From positions 154,408 to 196,973 of the forward strand of contig NW_003134363.1 in NCBI RefSeq assembly GCF_000003605.2: a stretch of DNA of 42,566 nt, in the 5' to 3' direction. This document shows positions 1 through 12,300 of the stretch, piece after piece (position 1 is the first letter of the stretch; each line of letters begins with the position of its first letter). Origin of the DNA: Saccoglossus kowalevskii (taxonomy: Eukaryota; Hemichordata; Enteropneusta; Harrimaniidae). The position numbers and the translations under genes were made by a program. Under the pieces are notes generated by a model. It ran no database searches. It worked only from the letters and a program-made list of their open reading frames with translations, and was not told the origin of the DNA.

Positions 1-540
1 TCTTTGCATGTGCCTAGTACTTATGTGGGACATACGCACATGCAGTGGTTTAGCAATTGATTCAAAATGGCCGACTGGCAGCCATCTTGTTTTTTGAAAA
101 TGTTGTATTTTGGACATGCTTTGTCAGTTGTCATTCAAACTTGGTACATAGATTATACATGTTAGGATACATGTCCATGACGATTTATTTCGCAATTGGA
201 TCAAAGATGGTCGACTGGCAGGCATCTTGTTTTGTTTTTTTATGCAGTATCTTGGAAGTGCTCTGTCAGTTTTCATTCAAATTTGGCACATACATGTACT
301 TTATACATGTTAGGATGCATGTCCATGACAATTTGTTTCAAAACCTGGTCAAGGATGGCCGATTGACAGCAATCTGACTTTTTGGCCTTACTACTATATT
401 TCCACAATTTATGTACCATTTTCATTCGTATTTGGCACATACATCATACATATCAGTGTGTTTCATAATCAGATCAAAGATGGCCAAATATTTTTATTTT
501 TGGCCATATTACTACTACACGGAACACGTGTTTTGATGTA
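1..540 (+). repeat. Degenerate ~140-bp tandem repeat, four units
   Basis: Four diverged copies of a unit are visible. Each carries a segment like GATGGCCGACTGGCAGCC (near 66, 207, 353 and 478), then CATCTTGTTTTTT, then CATTCAAATTTGGCACATA, then a stretch like ACATGTCCATGACAATTTG. Spacing is about 125-146 bp. Long open frames here are a by-product of the repeat and do not look like a gene. The same family occurs in the opposite orientation at about 25.69-26.11 kb, and related diverged sequence at 4.4-4.7 and 16.5-16.95 kb, so it is an interspersed element with internal tandem structure. Confidence 0.8.
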
Positions 541-959
541 AATAAACTATCTGTTGTATACGCCACTTGGAACTCAAGTTTCAAGGACACGCTCGCGACA
601 ACCCCCCCCCCCCTGCTTTAATATGACAAGCACAAAGAGAACTTTCAAAAATTTAATGGGGACTGTGTCATTTTCAATGACTTGTTTCTTATTGTTCAGT
701 TTTGATAGGTATTTTTATTAAATACTTATATCTGCTTGATTTGAAATGCTATAATCTTGGGATGATTGACGAATATGTCCTTTTGCTTTTTATCAATTAT
801 CGATAACAATAGTTAAATATCGATTATATGCTTAAATATAAATTAAATATAGATTAAATGTATGTAGCAATCTTTCTCTGACCCCCCTAATATTTTAGGG
901 TTTGATATTTGTGTACTGAGATAACGAATCTCCTATCTGGAATTAATGCGTAAAATGTA

Positions 960-1440
960 AATCTAAGTGTTTTAAAATATGATAGATGTTCGTCTTCACT
1001 CTTAAAACACTTTTATAATTAAACACATTAATTGTTTTCTTAAAATAGCAAATGCGTTATTTTACCAACACTACTGTCTTAAAATTAAGCATTTTTACTG
1101 TTTGTGAGTCAATCTAACATTAAAAACACTTAAAGTGTTTAATATCTGCATAATTATGAAAAAATTGTACATGATGAAAACACTTTTATTAAACATTCAA
1201 TAATGAACATTTTTTAAAAGTGTTTTCACTAGAAGCACGTGTTAAAATGTGCTCATTGTAACAACACTGTTAAAAGTGCTTTTACAAAAAAAAACACATT
1301 TTGAAAAGTGTTAAAATGATTTCACCAGACACACATTTTGGAAATGTGATTGCACTAGAAAAGAATAATAACAATCGCATGAAGAAGTGTTTTTTTTTTC
1401 AAACTAGTTAAGATTTTTGTACAGCTGAAAAAGTGTGTTT
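960..1440. repeat. Cluster of AAAACACTTTT/AAAAGTGTTTT motifs
   Basis: The motif AAAACACTTTTA or its reverse complement recurs more than ten times in about 480 bp, with further copies of the type TTTCACTAGAA. At 1124-1140 it forms a 17-base palindrome (AAACACTT, one base, AAGTGTTT). The strand alternation suggests an old inverted or tandem repeat rather than a gene. Confidence 0.6.
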
Positions 1441-2828
1441 ACTGCAATTAAAACTTTTCGTGAAACTGTAGAAACCCAAACAAAAAATAACATCTTTGAA
1501 TTATTTCTTCATTGATATAAATGAACGTTCCCAATCTCTAGTTGTCTCGAATGCTGCCTACCCGAGCACATCAAATTTCTGTGAAAAACAAAAATTAGTG
1601 AGACAAATAAAGAATCATTAATTTCAGAGAAACTTCTTACTAGAAATAAATTTACATTATTTCAATTCTGTTCTCACTCAATCCATGAGTCAGCGTATGT
1701 GCACTATATCCATGTTATTTCATTCACCTTTCACTTTTCTATCCATCCAATGGCCTGATTGCTTACCTTCACCACTTTTAAAATCGACCCTCAAATGGGC
1801 AGTGTGGTATTTTATTTAAAAGTATAATTACCTAATAAAAGTTCTTCTGGTACAGGGGACAATGAACCAATATTAATCAATAATAGCAGGTCGAAATTAA
1901 TTTCCAATATTAGCAAAATCATCTCACTCCAATATTTTCTCTTAAATCTAAAAACTATATAATATTATCAAAATCTAGTGAGTAATGTTCAATTAATTAT
2001 CATTATTGTTTCTAGCAATGCGATATTTGAAGCTGAATTAGGTGATGTAATTTATTATTCTTATAATATAATGCACAAGTAAAATGACCACACACTATTA
2101 AGACGAGTTGAACTGCACGTTCCTGTTAGATTCTGTATAATATTATTTGGTAACTAAGACCGTGTCTTAGAGAAAAACTATGCAGTATGGAATTCTCTGG
2201 TCCTGTAAATGCATGAACATGAGCTAAGTCAGTTATAGTACCAACTTGCACATAATAGCATGGATGAAGGTCGCTGCAAATGATAATGCTGAACACAACT
2301 GACGACGCTGGCTCTATCGAGTACACTTTTCACATGTAAATACATTTGGTCCACGTTTTTATTGCTTCTTTAACGAATATGCCATCTGTCCACATGTCCC
2401 CTAAAGTATAATTCAATCTTGGAATGAACGTGCGCACGACACATTGTCGGTTACATAAACACGCAATGTGTTCATCGTGATTACCATCGTTTACAAAAAG
2501 TATCTCAAAAAAGGTCGCAACTGAAATTATTTTTCATTAGTTTTCATATTGTATTGTATTTATGACGCTTCTCAAAAGAAATGAAATGGTTGTGTTATAT
2601 TAGAAACTTACAGGGGCTCGTTTAGATTATAGGCTAATTCGTGCAATTCGTGTATGATAATCACCATATTAGATGGAATTAACTTTGAGACTCCGTAAAT
2701 AGAATAATAGCTATCAAGAAAATGAATCTATTCATTAGATTAATTACCGCCTGTCTCGCGCTGCGTCACCCAGTTTACTAACTCAAGCATATACAATTGT
2801 CCTGTATATTATGAGTTATGTAGAGTCG

Positions 2829-3040
2829 GTATTTTAGATTGAAACATTGCATGCATGTTTGTTTTCTGAAGTACTTCAAAATAAAACAGTTTGAAAGATG
2901 AGTGTTTTGGTTACTCTGAAGAACTTGCATACATGTCTATAGGTAAACACTTATGAAACATGTATAGTATAGTGTTTTAGGTTGAAACATCATTGGTGTT
3001 TTTGTTTTTTGAAGTTTTTTAAATTCAACAAATGAAATGT
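2829..3040 (+). repeat. ~142-bp direct duplication
   Basis: Segments beginning near 2829 and near 2971 share the order TTTTAGATTGAAACAT, then GTTTGTTTTCTGAAGT, then an A/T-rich tail with AACA and GAAA(G/T)G. The second copy is more diverged and carries longer T runs. Two tandem copies are visible. Confidence 0.45.
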
Positions 3041-3056
3041 TTTTTTTTTTAAATGC

Positions 3057-3120
3057 CACGTGAGATGTGATTGGAACCACAACCTAGTGACTTGATTTCC
3101 AGTTGAAAAGACTATATAAG
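3057..3120 (+). promoter_or_regulatory. Promoter-like cluster: E-box, inverted CCAAT, TATA box
   Basis: CACGTG at 3057-3062, ATTGG (inverted CCAAT) at 3070-3074 and TATATAAG at 3113-3120 lie in the order and spacing of a core promoter. No recognisable first exon follows before the sulfotransferase terminal exon 550 bp downstream, so this may be chance in AT-rich DNA or an internal promoter. Confidence 0.25.
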
Positions 3121-3601
3121 AGTACATACAATTAATTTGTGCACCACCTGTTGCTGGAGATTGTACTGATATGTTGTTAATAGGTCGCTACATTCTAAAA
3201 CATAAAACTATTTCCTGAGGGTTATGACATGACCATTTCAGTATGCGTTGAATTATGTAACGTAGCCCAGGCTATAGTTTATTTTTACTCAATTTTGTCA
3301 GCATTGGTTGCATTAATCCATAAATGTTCTATCAATAAACACTTTTTTTTAAAAAGGTGCTTAATTCCATTAATAAATAGTTTAATTACTCCTACAAACA
3401 CATTTTTAAAAATACTGAAACAGTACTGCGTCGATAGAAAATACAGATGTTCTATACATGTTTTTTTTGCTTTAAATTAAATCGGTATGTTTTAATGAAA
3501 AAGATGAAAGTGATCTCAAGATTTACAGTTTATGTGAAATAAATGTATATTGTTTAATTATTAACAAATTTTCATGACTGCAAACATATGCATTATTCTG
3601 A

Positions 3602-3778
<177 letters not shown>

Positions 3779-3914
3779 ACAAACACATCAATGTATTATA
3801 ATGTATTATGGTTATCCCACCCCTGCCGTCGTCGATATAATTGCCTAAATTACATAATTACAAAAACGATATGAAAGAATTGGAGAGTGCTGGCTGTGAT
3901 TATGCATTATAAAA

Positions 3915-3920
3915 AATAAA
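3915..3920 (+). terminator. Polyadenylation signal AATAAA for the sulfotransferase
   Basis: First AATAAA after the stop codon, 137 bp downstream. Another AATAAA lies near 4123. Either could serve; the cleavage site cannot be placed from sequence. Confidence 0.45.
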
Positions 3921-4379
3921 AAATCAGATCGGATTTCAACTAAAAAGAATGGTCTAAGAATAATCTACACAATTCTTTTATTTCACTATTAATTAAACTA
4001 TAATTATTACTTTTATTATAAAATTGAGGTGACATGATATATAGAGATACAACCAAAAGTGTTAAAACGTAATAATAATTACGTAACTATTACAATCTTG
4101 CCTATAAATAACAAATGAATGAAATAAAAACTGAGACGTTACCAAGCTTTAACTGGGTATTTTTTTTTGTGATTGGAAGGCATCGAAGAAGTCGTCGATT
4201 TATTGACATAAACATGTCAGAAGTGTGGATCCAGCAGATGATGCTTGATTATGATGATTGTTTAACTTGATTGACATCTTGTCAAACGAGTACTTTAACA
4301 TATTGAGAAATATTGCTCTGGAACAGCATTAATTATAACAAAATTGCCACCAGTTGGCTGTTTTGAATACATATATATT

Positions 4380-4765
4380 TCTATAACATGATGTATAATG
4401 AATATATAAAATTTGAACATAATCAGTCAAAGCATTTCAGAGATATGGCACTAGACGTGCATTCATTAAAACAAAATGGCCGCCAGTCAGCCATTTTAAT
4501 TCGATCTGAAAAATAAAATGACGTGATCAAGGTCCCATAATGCCCAATGTTTGTACCAAGTTTAAAAAAATCCATCGATAAATGCTTGATTCTGATGATT
4601 TTTTTAGCACAGAATTGCCACCATTCGGCCATCTTGAATCAGATCGTGAAACAAATTGATGTGCATATGTATAATATGTGTGATGTACGTGTGAAGCTTA
4701 ATTGTGATTGGTTCAGGCATGTCTAAGATACAGGTCTGGAACCATGCACGGACGCACAATCCATA
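4380..4765 (-). repeat. Diverged interspersed repeat (GATGGC / GGCCATCTTGAATC type)
   Basis: Contains AAATGGCCGCCAGTCAGCC (near 4475) and GGCCATCTTGAATCAGATC (near 4628), with intervening text resembling the tandem repeat at 1-540 in the opposite orientation. No gene is supported. Confidence 0.5.
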
Positions 4766-4766
4766 A

Positions 4767-4830
4767 GGCCAAACAAAAATTGTTTTGTTGCCCTCGGCGA
4801 CCGTCCGAAAAATATGAAGTAGCGGGTCGC

Positions 4831-4861
<31 letters not shown>

Positions 4862-5215
4862 CTTATCTTTTAATTTTTTTATTTTTAATAGGCCCAAATA
4901 CTGAAAACTCACCATTTTAAGCAGTAAAAAAGTGTCTACTTTAAAAATTAACAATCCCGGACCGTTGTTTGATCCCCAGGGTCCCCGGGGGGATAAGTGG
5001 CGACTTTGAACCTCGAGTTGATCTGTATTTAAATACAAAAGACTGAAAGAAACACTTTTATTTTTGTGTTTAATATCTAGCATGCGTTTGATTGATTCTC
5101 ATATACCTCGGCTATTCACGATACCCTTAGTTTTCATGAGTTTAAAAAAAAAATCGACCCAATAATCCAATTTTTCAGTTTTCCGACTTGAGAGCAACAA
5201 ACGTTTTTTTGGGCC
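4767..5215. mobile_element. Putative small DNA element with diverged terminal inverted repeats
   Basis: The left end (GGCC, A-rich run, TTGTTTTGTTGCCCTC, then a GTCCGAAAAAT-type segment, 4767-4815) is similar to the reverse complement of the right end (5160-5215: GGCCCAAAAAAACG, TTTGTTGCTCTC, AAGTCGGAAAA). The inside has a 30-T run (4832-4861) and a G/C-rich patch with CCCAGGGTCCCCGGGG near 4976-4991, unlike the surrounding AT-rich DNA. There is no transposase. A non-autonomous element fits best; no family is named. Confidence 0.45.
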
Positions 5216-5789
5216 TAAGTCCCCGTTTTCGGGCTGCGTCCGAGCGGGAACCAATAATGAAACAACAATCTGGTTTTCTACACTTATCTGATTGACAAAT
5301 CATGGAGATCATACAACTAATATAAATGTCTCCATTCTGTTCACTTATTTCTACGTTTAACAAATGTTTTATTTTAGGAAAATAACAACAGCAACGAGGA
5401 TAGACGTTTCACAGCAGTCCAGGGCGCCACCTACGCCAAATTGTCAGGCTAATGAATTACCGTATTCGCCTAAAGTATATCTAAGCTTTCAGATGATGTA
5501 TAGGTTATGATAGTAACTTTTAGATGTCTGAATCACAGTTTTTTAGCACGTTTTACCCTTGTTGCTACTTTAAATTGAAATATATTAAATGTTAATACAA
5601 ATGTTAATTTTCCTATTTTAATCAACTTGTGTGATATGACACCGAATAAGAGCTATATGTATTACAAGAAACACCCAGTTAAGTTGAATTATGATAATGG
5701 ACTGGTCATTTTCTTTTGCCGGAGGTGCCGGGAATCTGATTTCGCAAAAGCATGAAAAGACTTTGCCCCCACCCCCTCAAAGCAAAAAA
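5216..5789. other. Intergenic, nothing recognised
   Basis: No exon-like frame with splice signals and no clear repeat. A short C/G-rich patch is present near 5424-5440 (GGGCGCCACC). Confidence 0.4.
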
Positions 5790-5878
5790 CCAAACTCCCT
5801 CACATTATCTGAAAATACAGTAACCCCCCCCCCCAAACTCCCTCACATTATCTGAAAATACAGTAAACCCCACCCCCC
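5790..5878 (+). repeat. Two-copy 43-bp tandem repeat with poly-C
   Basis: CCAAACTCCCTCACATTATC followed by TGAAAATACAGTAA and a C-run occurs twice (starts 5790 and 5833), almost identical, so a recent duplication. Confidence 0.85.
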
Positions 5879-5987
5879 AAAAAAACTTGGATTTATGTTA
5901 GTTGTTCGAAGGATGATGTTCGAAGTGAGTAGCTTTCGCTGTGAGTAGGACTTCGTCACAATATAATTACTGCGATTACTGCTGTGT

Positions 5988-6290
5988 CACGTGTCCGACT
6001 TATCTCTAGATGTAGTTCATGCTGTCTCACTGTTTTCACTAATACTGTAGGTTAATCCCGAGGATATTGAGAAGGAGCAATGCAAACCGAGAGATCGAGC
6101 AGATCCGGGTACGCGAATTACGGTCCCCAACCAAGCCAATGCTGATTCAAATATGACCTTTCACCTCAGCATGACTGGTGACGTCAGAGATATTAGACGC
6201 CATATTTGTGTGACGTTGAACACACCCTGTGTTGAAAGTTCGGTTTTTGAAACTGCTTTTTACCGCAAAACTTGACATTTTCGACTCAAG
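5988..6290 (+). promoter_or_regulatory. Probable promoter and 5'UTR of the zinc-finger gene
   Basis: Upstream of the proposed start codon are CACGTG (5988-5993), CCAAT (6136-6140), a perfect palindromic CRE, TGACGTCA (6179-6186), a YY1-like GCCATATT (6199-6206) and a CRE half-site TGACGTT near 6211. There is no TATA box. CRE, CCAAT and YY1 sites close to the start site are typical of TATA-less housekeeping promoters. The transcription start is inferred to lie roughly between the CRE and 6230. Confidence 0.55.
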
Positions 6291-6308
6291 ATGATGAATA
6301 CATTTGTG
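6291..6308 (+). CDS. Zinc-finger gene, exon 1 (start exon)
   Basis: Short coding part, MMNTFV, ending at donor GTGAGT (6309-6314). Phase 0 at the end fits the phase-0 acceptor at 7118. It is the least certain exon because only 18 coding bases support it; another start exon in 6309-7117 or upstream (e.g. ATG at 6081) is possible. Confidence 0.5.
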
Positions 6309-9300
6309 GTGAGTTGACCTTACTAGTCAAGTGTTTAATACAGCGGTGACAGCTTTTAGCACAACGAACGAGTTACGCTAAATGAGCGGAACATCGAAAT
6401 TCGGCTACGGATACTGCTACTGCTCATGGTCTGACATTGTTTTGTTTTTGAGAAATCGGCGGATAAGCACCATGGATGTCAAATCGATGTCTGTAATCCA
6501 AGCTCATGTAGAATATCATACACATATTGTCTGAAAAGATTAATTTTAAAAATATCAATAATTGTTTTTCTGTTTTAATTTTTTTTTTTATTGTACAGCT
6601 ATATGCAAAGTTTTCAGACACTAATTATCAGAATATGTTTGAGAAAACGGTCAAATAAATTTGGTCGATTTATATATATTTGATATTTTTATCGTTGATT
6701 TTGAAAAATAAATAGTTTAAAATATTGAAAACAAAAACAGTGCTATAAAATGTACAATAAAACTAACAACATTAATCTTATCTATTTTTGTGAATTTTGC
6801 GAAAAGTTTTTTTAGTGAAAATTTCACCAAGGTCCTTAAGACACTATGTGATATTGGCTTGCATGAATGTAACCCCCCACAATTTCTGATTTGTGAAGTA
6901 ACAGAAATTGTACTGTGTTCTATATACATGTAGCTGATAATTTGCATCATCTTCTAATTAAATATATTTGAGGTTGCTAGGCAAAATTTTTAAAAATAGT
7001 CATATTGTTTGCTAAACATTATATGATATGTAGAACACATGCATACATTATTGTTGCTGAATTCAAACACGCACTGCACTGAGACTGTGATGCAGAAACG
7101 TATTCATTTTTTTGCAGGCACATCCAAGTATACGAGTTAAAGGCTCTGAAAATAACTGGAATCCAGTACAGTGTGTAAATGTGGAGTGTTATCATAACAC
7201 TAAAGGCAGTCATATGCACTGTCCTTTCTGTGTTAAAACTGAATCGTATCATGATCCGGTTATTTTACGTGCTCATTATAGAGTGAAGCATGTAGACAAG
7301 AGTTTGGAATTTGCAGGTAAGTATCGTTTTACAATGAGTTTGGATGAGAATGCAAGATTACTGTACAGAGTTCTCTCCCCAGAGACTTTTAAGCATTGTG
7401 AAGTTTTTTCTTTAAAATTAGCAAATAATATATTCTCGGTGAAACAAAGACATCTTTATAAATTCTTATATATTTCACAATTCAAACTAAAAAAGTTTCT
7501 ATTGGCTGATAAATAAATATTTATTAAGATGAAGGGCCTTCATTTGATGTGAATATGTGACTTTTTTTTGCTTACTTACCTCGTAGCTAAATGCACTAAT
7601 TAAAATTAAAACCCATTAAATATTTAAAGTCAACAATATTATTAAGGTAAAGCTTTATGACAATCTTATAGAAATGCTTATATTTATTGGAGATTAATTT
7701 ATTTCTATCATTGTAAGCATTTTTTTTTTTATTTACTATAGTATGAATTGTTTCCTTCTCCAAACAGTGAATTTTAAAAGCTAATGAACATCACTGCAAC
7801 ATCAAATGCACTAAAATAGTGAATATTTCTCTTTTTTTCAGTTATTCATCAAATTAATAAATCTCTCTCATAAGCAAAATTAACAGTAGAAGCTTGGAAG
7901 AAAGAACTTGTATCTTACTTCTCTAGACTATTATCGCATTATAGAAACAATTCTCATATGTTCTTTTTCATTGTGAACCCAACAATCTGACTAATTCTAA
8001 TAATAAGAATTATCTTTACAACTCTTGATCACTGAACAAGCAATTCAGCCAATAAAAGAACATCTTACAAACAGGCTTCAATCTCATGGTGCTAACTTGT
8101 AGATTGTACATGATTAGATACAGATATTGAAAGATTTAAATAAAATTTCCTGTTTGAAACTAATTTTAATTGTGCTTTCATGATCAGGGAAAAAAATAAC
8201 TGACAGCAAATAAAAACAAAACTAAAATATATATATAAATATGGAAAAAAAAATCATGTTTTAATCAGTTTCATTGCGTATTCGTTTTATATACATTTAA
8301 TTACTTTTTTTGCTCCCCTCTCGCGATCACTACCTCTGCTGCTCTCTCCTTCTCATTCAGCGCACCTCTCGACCTGAACTACCGATATTATCCGGATATT
8401 CATTTTCCAGGTTTAAAAATTCTTCGTTGCTGCGAACAGTGTGATATTGTTGGGGCTATAAAAGGAGAGAAAAAGTTTAAAGGAGCTCACTGGCATTGTT
8501 ATAGATGTCGCAATGGGTTCAACAGAAGAGATGAGGCTCTCAAACATTACAAGACTCACTTCCGTAATCCACATACTACCTTCCAGATACAGGTAGCTCA
8601 TGTAAGTTAATCACTTTCAATTACTCGGCTTTTAATATATCTAATTAGAAACTTCACCTAATTGTAATTATTCTATCAGTTTATCCTCCCTAATTTCCTC
8701 AGAGGTTACACGAACGAAAACTTGTTCAAATTTGAAAGGAGTACATATTACACAAATTAAGTGATGCAAATATTGTGTTATTGTGGGCATGAACTTGGCT
8801 CTCTCTGGAATTTGCTAGGTAATAGTAAATTTACTAATCAAGAAAAAAAAGTATTAGTAAACTTTGTCTGGAAACTGCAGAGCATTTTCCCGCGACCGAG
8901 CACAACGGGAAAGAGAGAAAGAGAGGGAGGTGTCCCCTCTGTCGTCCGCCGAAAACAAGAACAGCATGCTGAAAATGGTGCTTGCTGGTGCAACCTGCGG
9001 TCTAATTTTGTGTGTAATTTCATGACATCAAATTAGGCAGTCTGCACCACAAAATGTACCATTTATGATGGTACAACAAAACATCACAACAAAATATGCA
9101 ATGTAGACACCAGAACCTTTATTTGAATAACTAATAGTATTAATTAAACATATTCATGATAAGCTCACATTGTTAACAGTGGGGAAAATAGTCATCATTC
9201 AAAAGTTCACTAAGTTCACTGCCTAGAACACAAGTCATCCTGTGAATAAATTTTCACGGGAAATTTCTCAGAAAAAAACTCTATGCCAATCAATATTATT

Positions 9301-12300
9301 ATGAAGTAATCTCCCGTGTCCATCATGCAAACCCGCATGTTGACGTTTATGACGGCACAAAATGACTATTTATTTTTATCGAAATGTCTGAATTAAAGTG
9401 AAAAAGTAACTAAAGTAACTTTCGGCCTTGTAACTCGATCTCAATGCTAAGAATGCCCGGTAAGAATGTTACATAAATTATAGTATTTTTTGATCAATTC
9501 GCTAACATTGTCTCACCTTCCATTAGCTGTGGAACCTATGTTGCTGACCTCATTATTTACGTGACAGACACTGGCCGGCTGGCTGGTATGTTCGACATAC
9601 AACAACAACAATAAAATCAAGACGTCCGAATGAAATTGGTAGGGCAAAATTAGATTGTATGTTGCACCAAAGAGCTACGGAACCGCAGCTAACCTTCCAT
9701 TATTTCTGAAATCGTGCTGCAGTACGATCAACTTTCCATTTCTTGGTGCTGTCAGGGTTAGGACACCCATGGGTTTCTGGTTCTGAACACGATTTAGCGG
9801 TTTCTCCATCTCGTCGTGAAAAATACTCGTCGAGCAGTTGTCTGCTCCTTTTTGACGTAGTCTCCATTTTCAACAAATAAACAAATCACGTGTTTGATAA
9901 GGGCGACATGAAACCGTCCCATACTGAGAGTAAAGTTGCGGGGTATCTTGAAACACATGTCGACTAAACTACGCATGTGCGATGACACCAAAATAACTTT
10001 AAAGTGGAAAAATACATTCAGTGGCAGTTCCGTGTTGATCGCGATCACCATGTAACAATTGTTGCAATCTTAGAAGTAACGGGACATTGTTTAACTTTAA
10101 AATGGCAATCACTCAAATCGTAACACACGTGATGATCACAGTCGAGTCTTGACAATTAAATGAGGGCGATTTGTGAGGGTATTTTGTACAAAATGTGTTC
10201 ATAAATCCTACTAATAGATATTTATTTTGTTCGTAAATCTTGTCCAAATTTTGTAATTTACAGCATGAATTTGTTGAAATGTATTCATGATGCCAGCGCA
10301 GTCCCTCTATATAGATGTCTCTTGGAGAATTTACATGTTTCACTGATTTGTGAGAGGCAATTGAATTTGAATCAGGATTCAAATCAAAGCATACTGAAAT
10401 GACGTTCATTTTTTTTTGTTATCGGTAGGATATTAACAGCAATGCATCATGGGAAAATGCCATGGGTGGTGATGCGGTGTTAACCAACACTACAACTCAA
10501 GGCATGACAGATGAAGTCACTATACATCCGGTGTTAACTGAGGCTGTTATGACAACTACCACCACTCCCTGTACAGATGAAGACATGAATAAAGCACATG
10601 ATGCCACAGCAGCCACAATATCTGCTAATGGTTTAACTGTGGCTGCTACAGAGACTGTCAACTCTGGTAGGTGATGGAAAAAGTTTTGCCTTCAGTGTTC
10701 TCCCCAGGCCAAAACAGCAACGCGGGCCGCGACGCGATCGGATTTGCCCGCGAAGCTAAGTGTTTCCTCTGTGATGCTATTATTTATCCCGTGATCTGAT
10801 TTCTTCAAGCTTCAGTCTCTCACAGACTGTAAAGTTTCCTGGCTAACTAGTTAAATCTACAAATGCATTGTATAAACTCCAATTTCCCAGGATAATTCCC
10901 TGTTGTTTCTCATTGGTTGGATATCGTTTTAAAAAACAAAGCAGTTCTATAAAGACAAAGCCGTAAGCCCCGGTGTCAAACGCTCTTTGCCAAACGTATA
11001 TTCATATGCAAATGATATACATGTGTAGTCGCACTTGGGGTCAAAAGCCACATGTTTCCGGTGTGTACGAAACGTATTTTCATTATTATTTTTAGAAATG
11101 TAGTCTAAAAAGTTTTGATTTTTGTCAGTATTTTTGATATTGTATTTGTTTTTTGGGATCAATATGTGAAAAAATATATATTTATGATTGTGAATCCAAG
11201 ATGGTGTCACCCACGCAAGATCCAGTGAGCGTGAACTTCTCACTTGGATCGCATATCGTGCTCAGATTCGGATGAATTAAGTGAAGCATAATTGAAAATA
11301 ATATATTTATCAAGAAATCGGGAATTCTAATCAAGAAACGCATGGAAATTGGAGTGACACTTGTGTTATTTCTTGGGAGAAAAGCCTCAATTTTACGTGG
11401 TATAACAATGGCGACAATTCGTAATTCAGACGTTGTCTCGAATTGTTCACAATTGTGTTGAACAGACAACATCGATGATTAAAAAAAATACATAAAGATG
11501 GATAATTGCAGCCAGAAAAATTATTATTGCTCGAACATAGTAGCGTAAGTATCATGACTCGTAACAGTTGTTGTACTTAACCGGAAAACAACAGAAACAG
11601 AAGACAAGCAATGAGAATAATCAACCCAATGTTTAATTTACCAGGACTGAACAGGGTTTTGATAAAGTTGCTGATTGCTGGGCCAAGCAAAGAAACAGAA
11701 AACTCAGTATTTCTGCAGGACATTTGCAATACTAAACATGCAGTGCAATAATTGTATACAGATTGTACATAAAATAAATAGAAAAAAAGGAAAAAAACTG
11801 GTTTTGTTTTATTTCCCCACATGACAAACAATATGTTAATTTATGCTAATTATATGCTAATATTGTGCAAATTAGCCGTGACTCTATGAAAAATTTCTGG
11901 GGAGAACACTGCCCTTCCAAAAATATTTCTCCTACAGTAATTTACATTTTTTTTTAACATGGTGCATCTATGGCAACTTTGCCCATTGTTTTTAACTATT
12001 GTGTGTTTTTTTACTTCCATGTGCGAAGGACTCTGGGATTTTGGGAGTCTGGGATTACATTTGTTTTGCCTAATTTTCATATTAATTAGCCCATATTTAA
12101 CTTTACAACCAATATCTCAACCACTCATCAGATTCAATGAAACACGGTTCTGATTACTTCAGGGTTGGAATCTATGCATATTTACTACTTGATATTAGTT
12201 TCATGTGTGTTTTTTATTATGCACAACTGTAATGTACTAAATACTGTAATTGGTACTTTAATTTTGTTGTATCTGACCAAAATTAAGTCATCATATATGA

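Noticed and set aside
3229-3480. 83-residue plus frame before the sulfotransferase exon
   Set aside because: Does not resemble any sulfotransferase segment; AT-rich hydrophobic translation typical of non-coding DNA.
4604-5083. 159-residue minus frame with a poly-Lys run
   Set aside because: The Lys run is the 30-T homopolymer read backwards; the frame crosses a mobile-element-like block.
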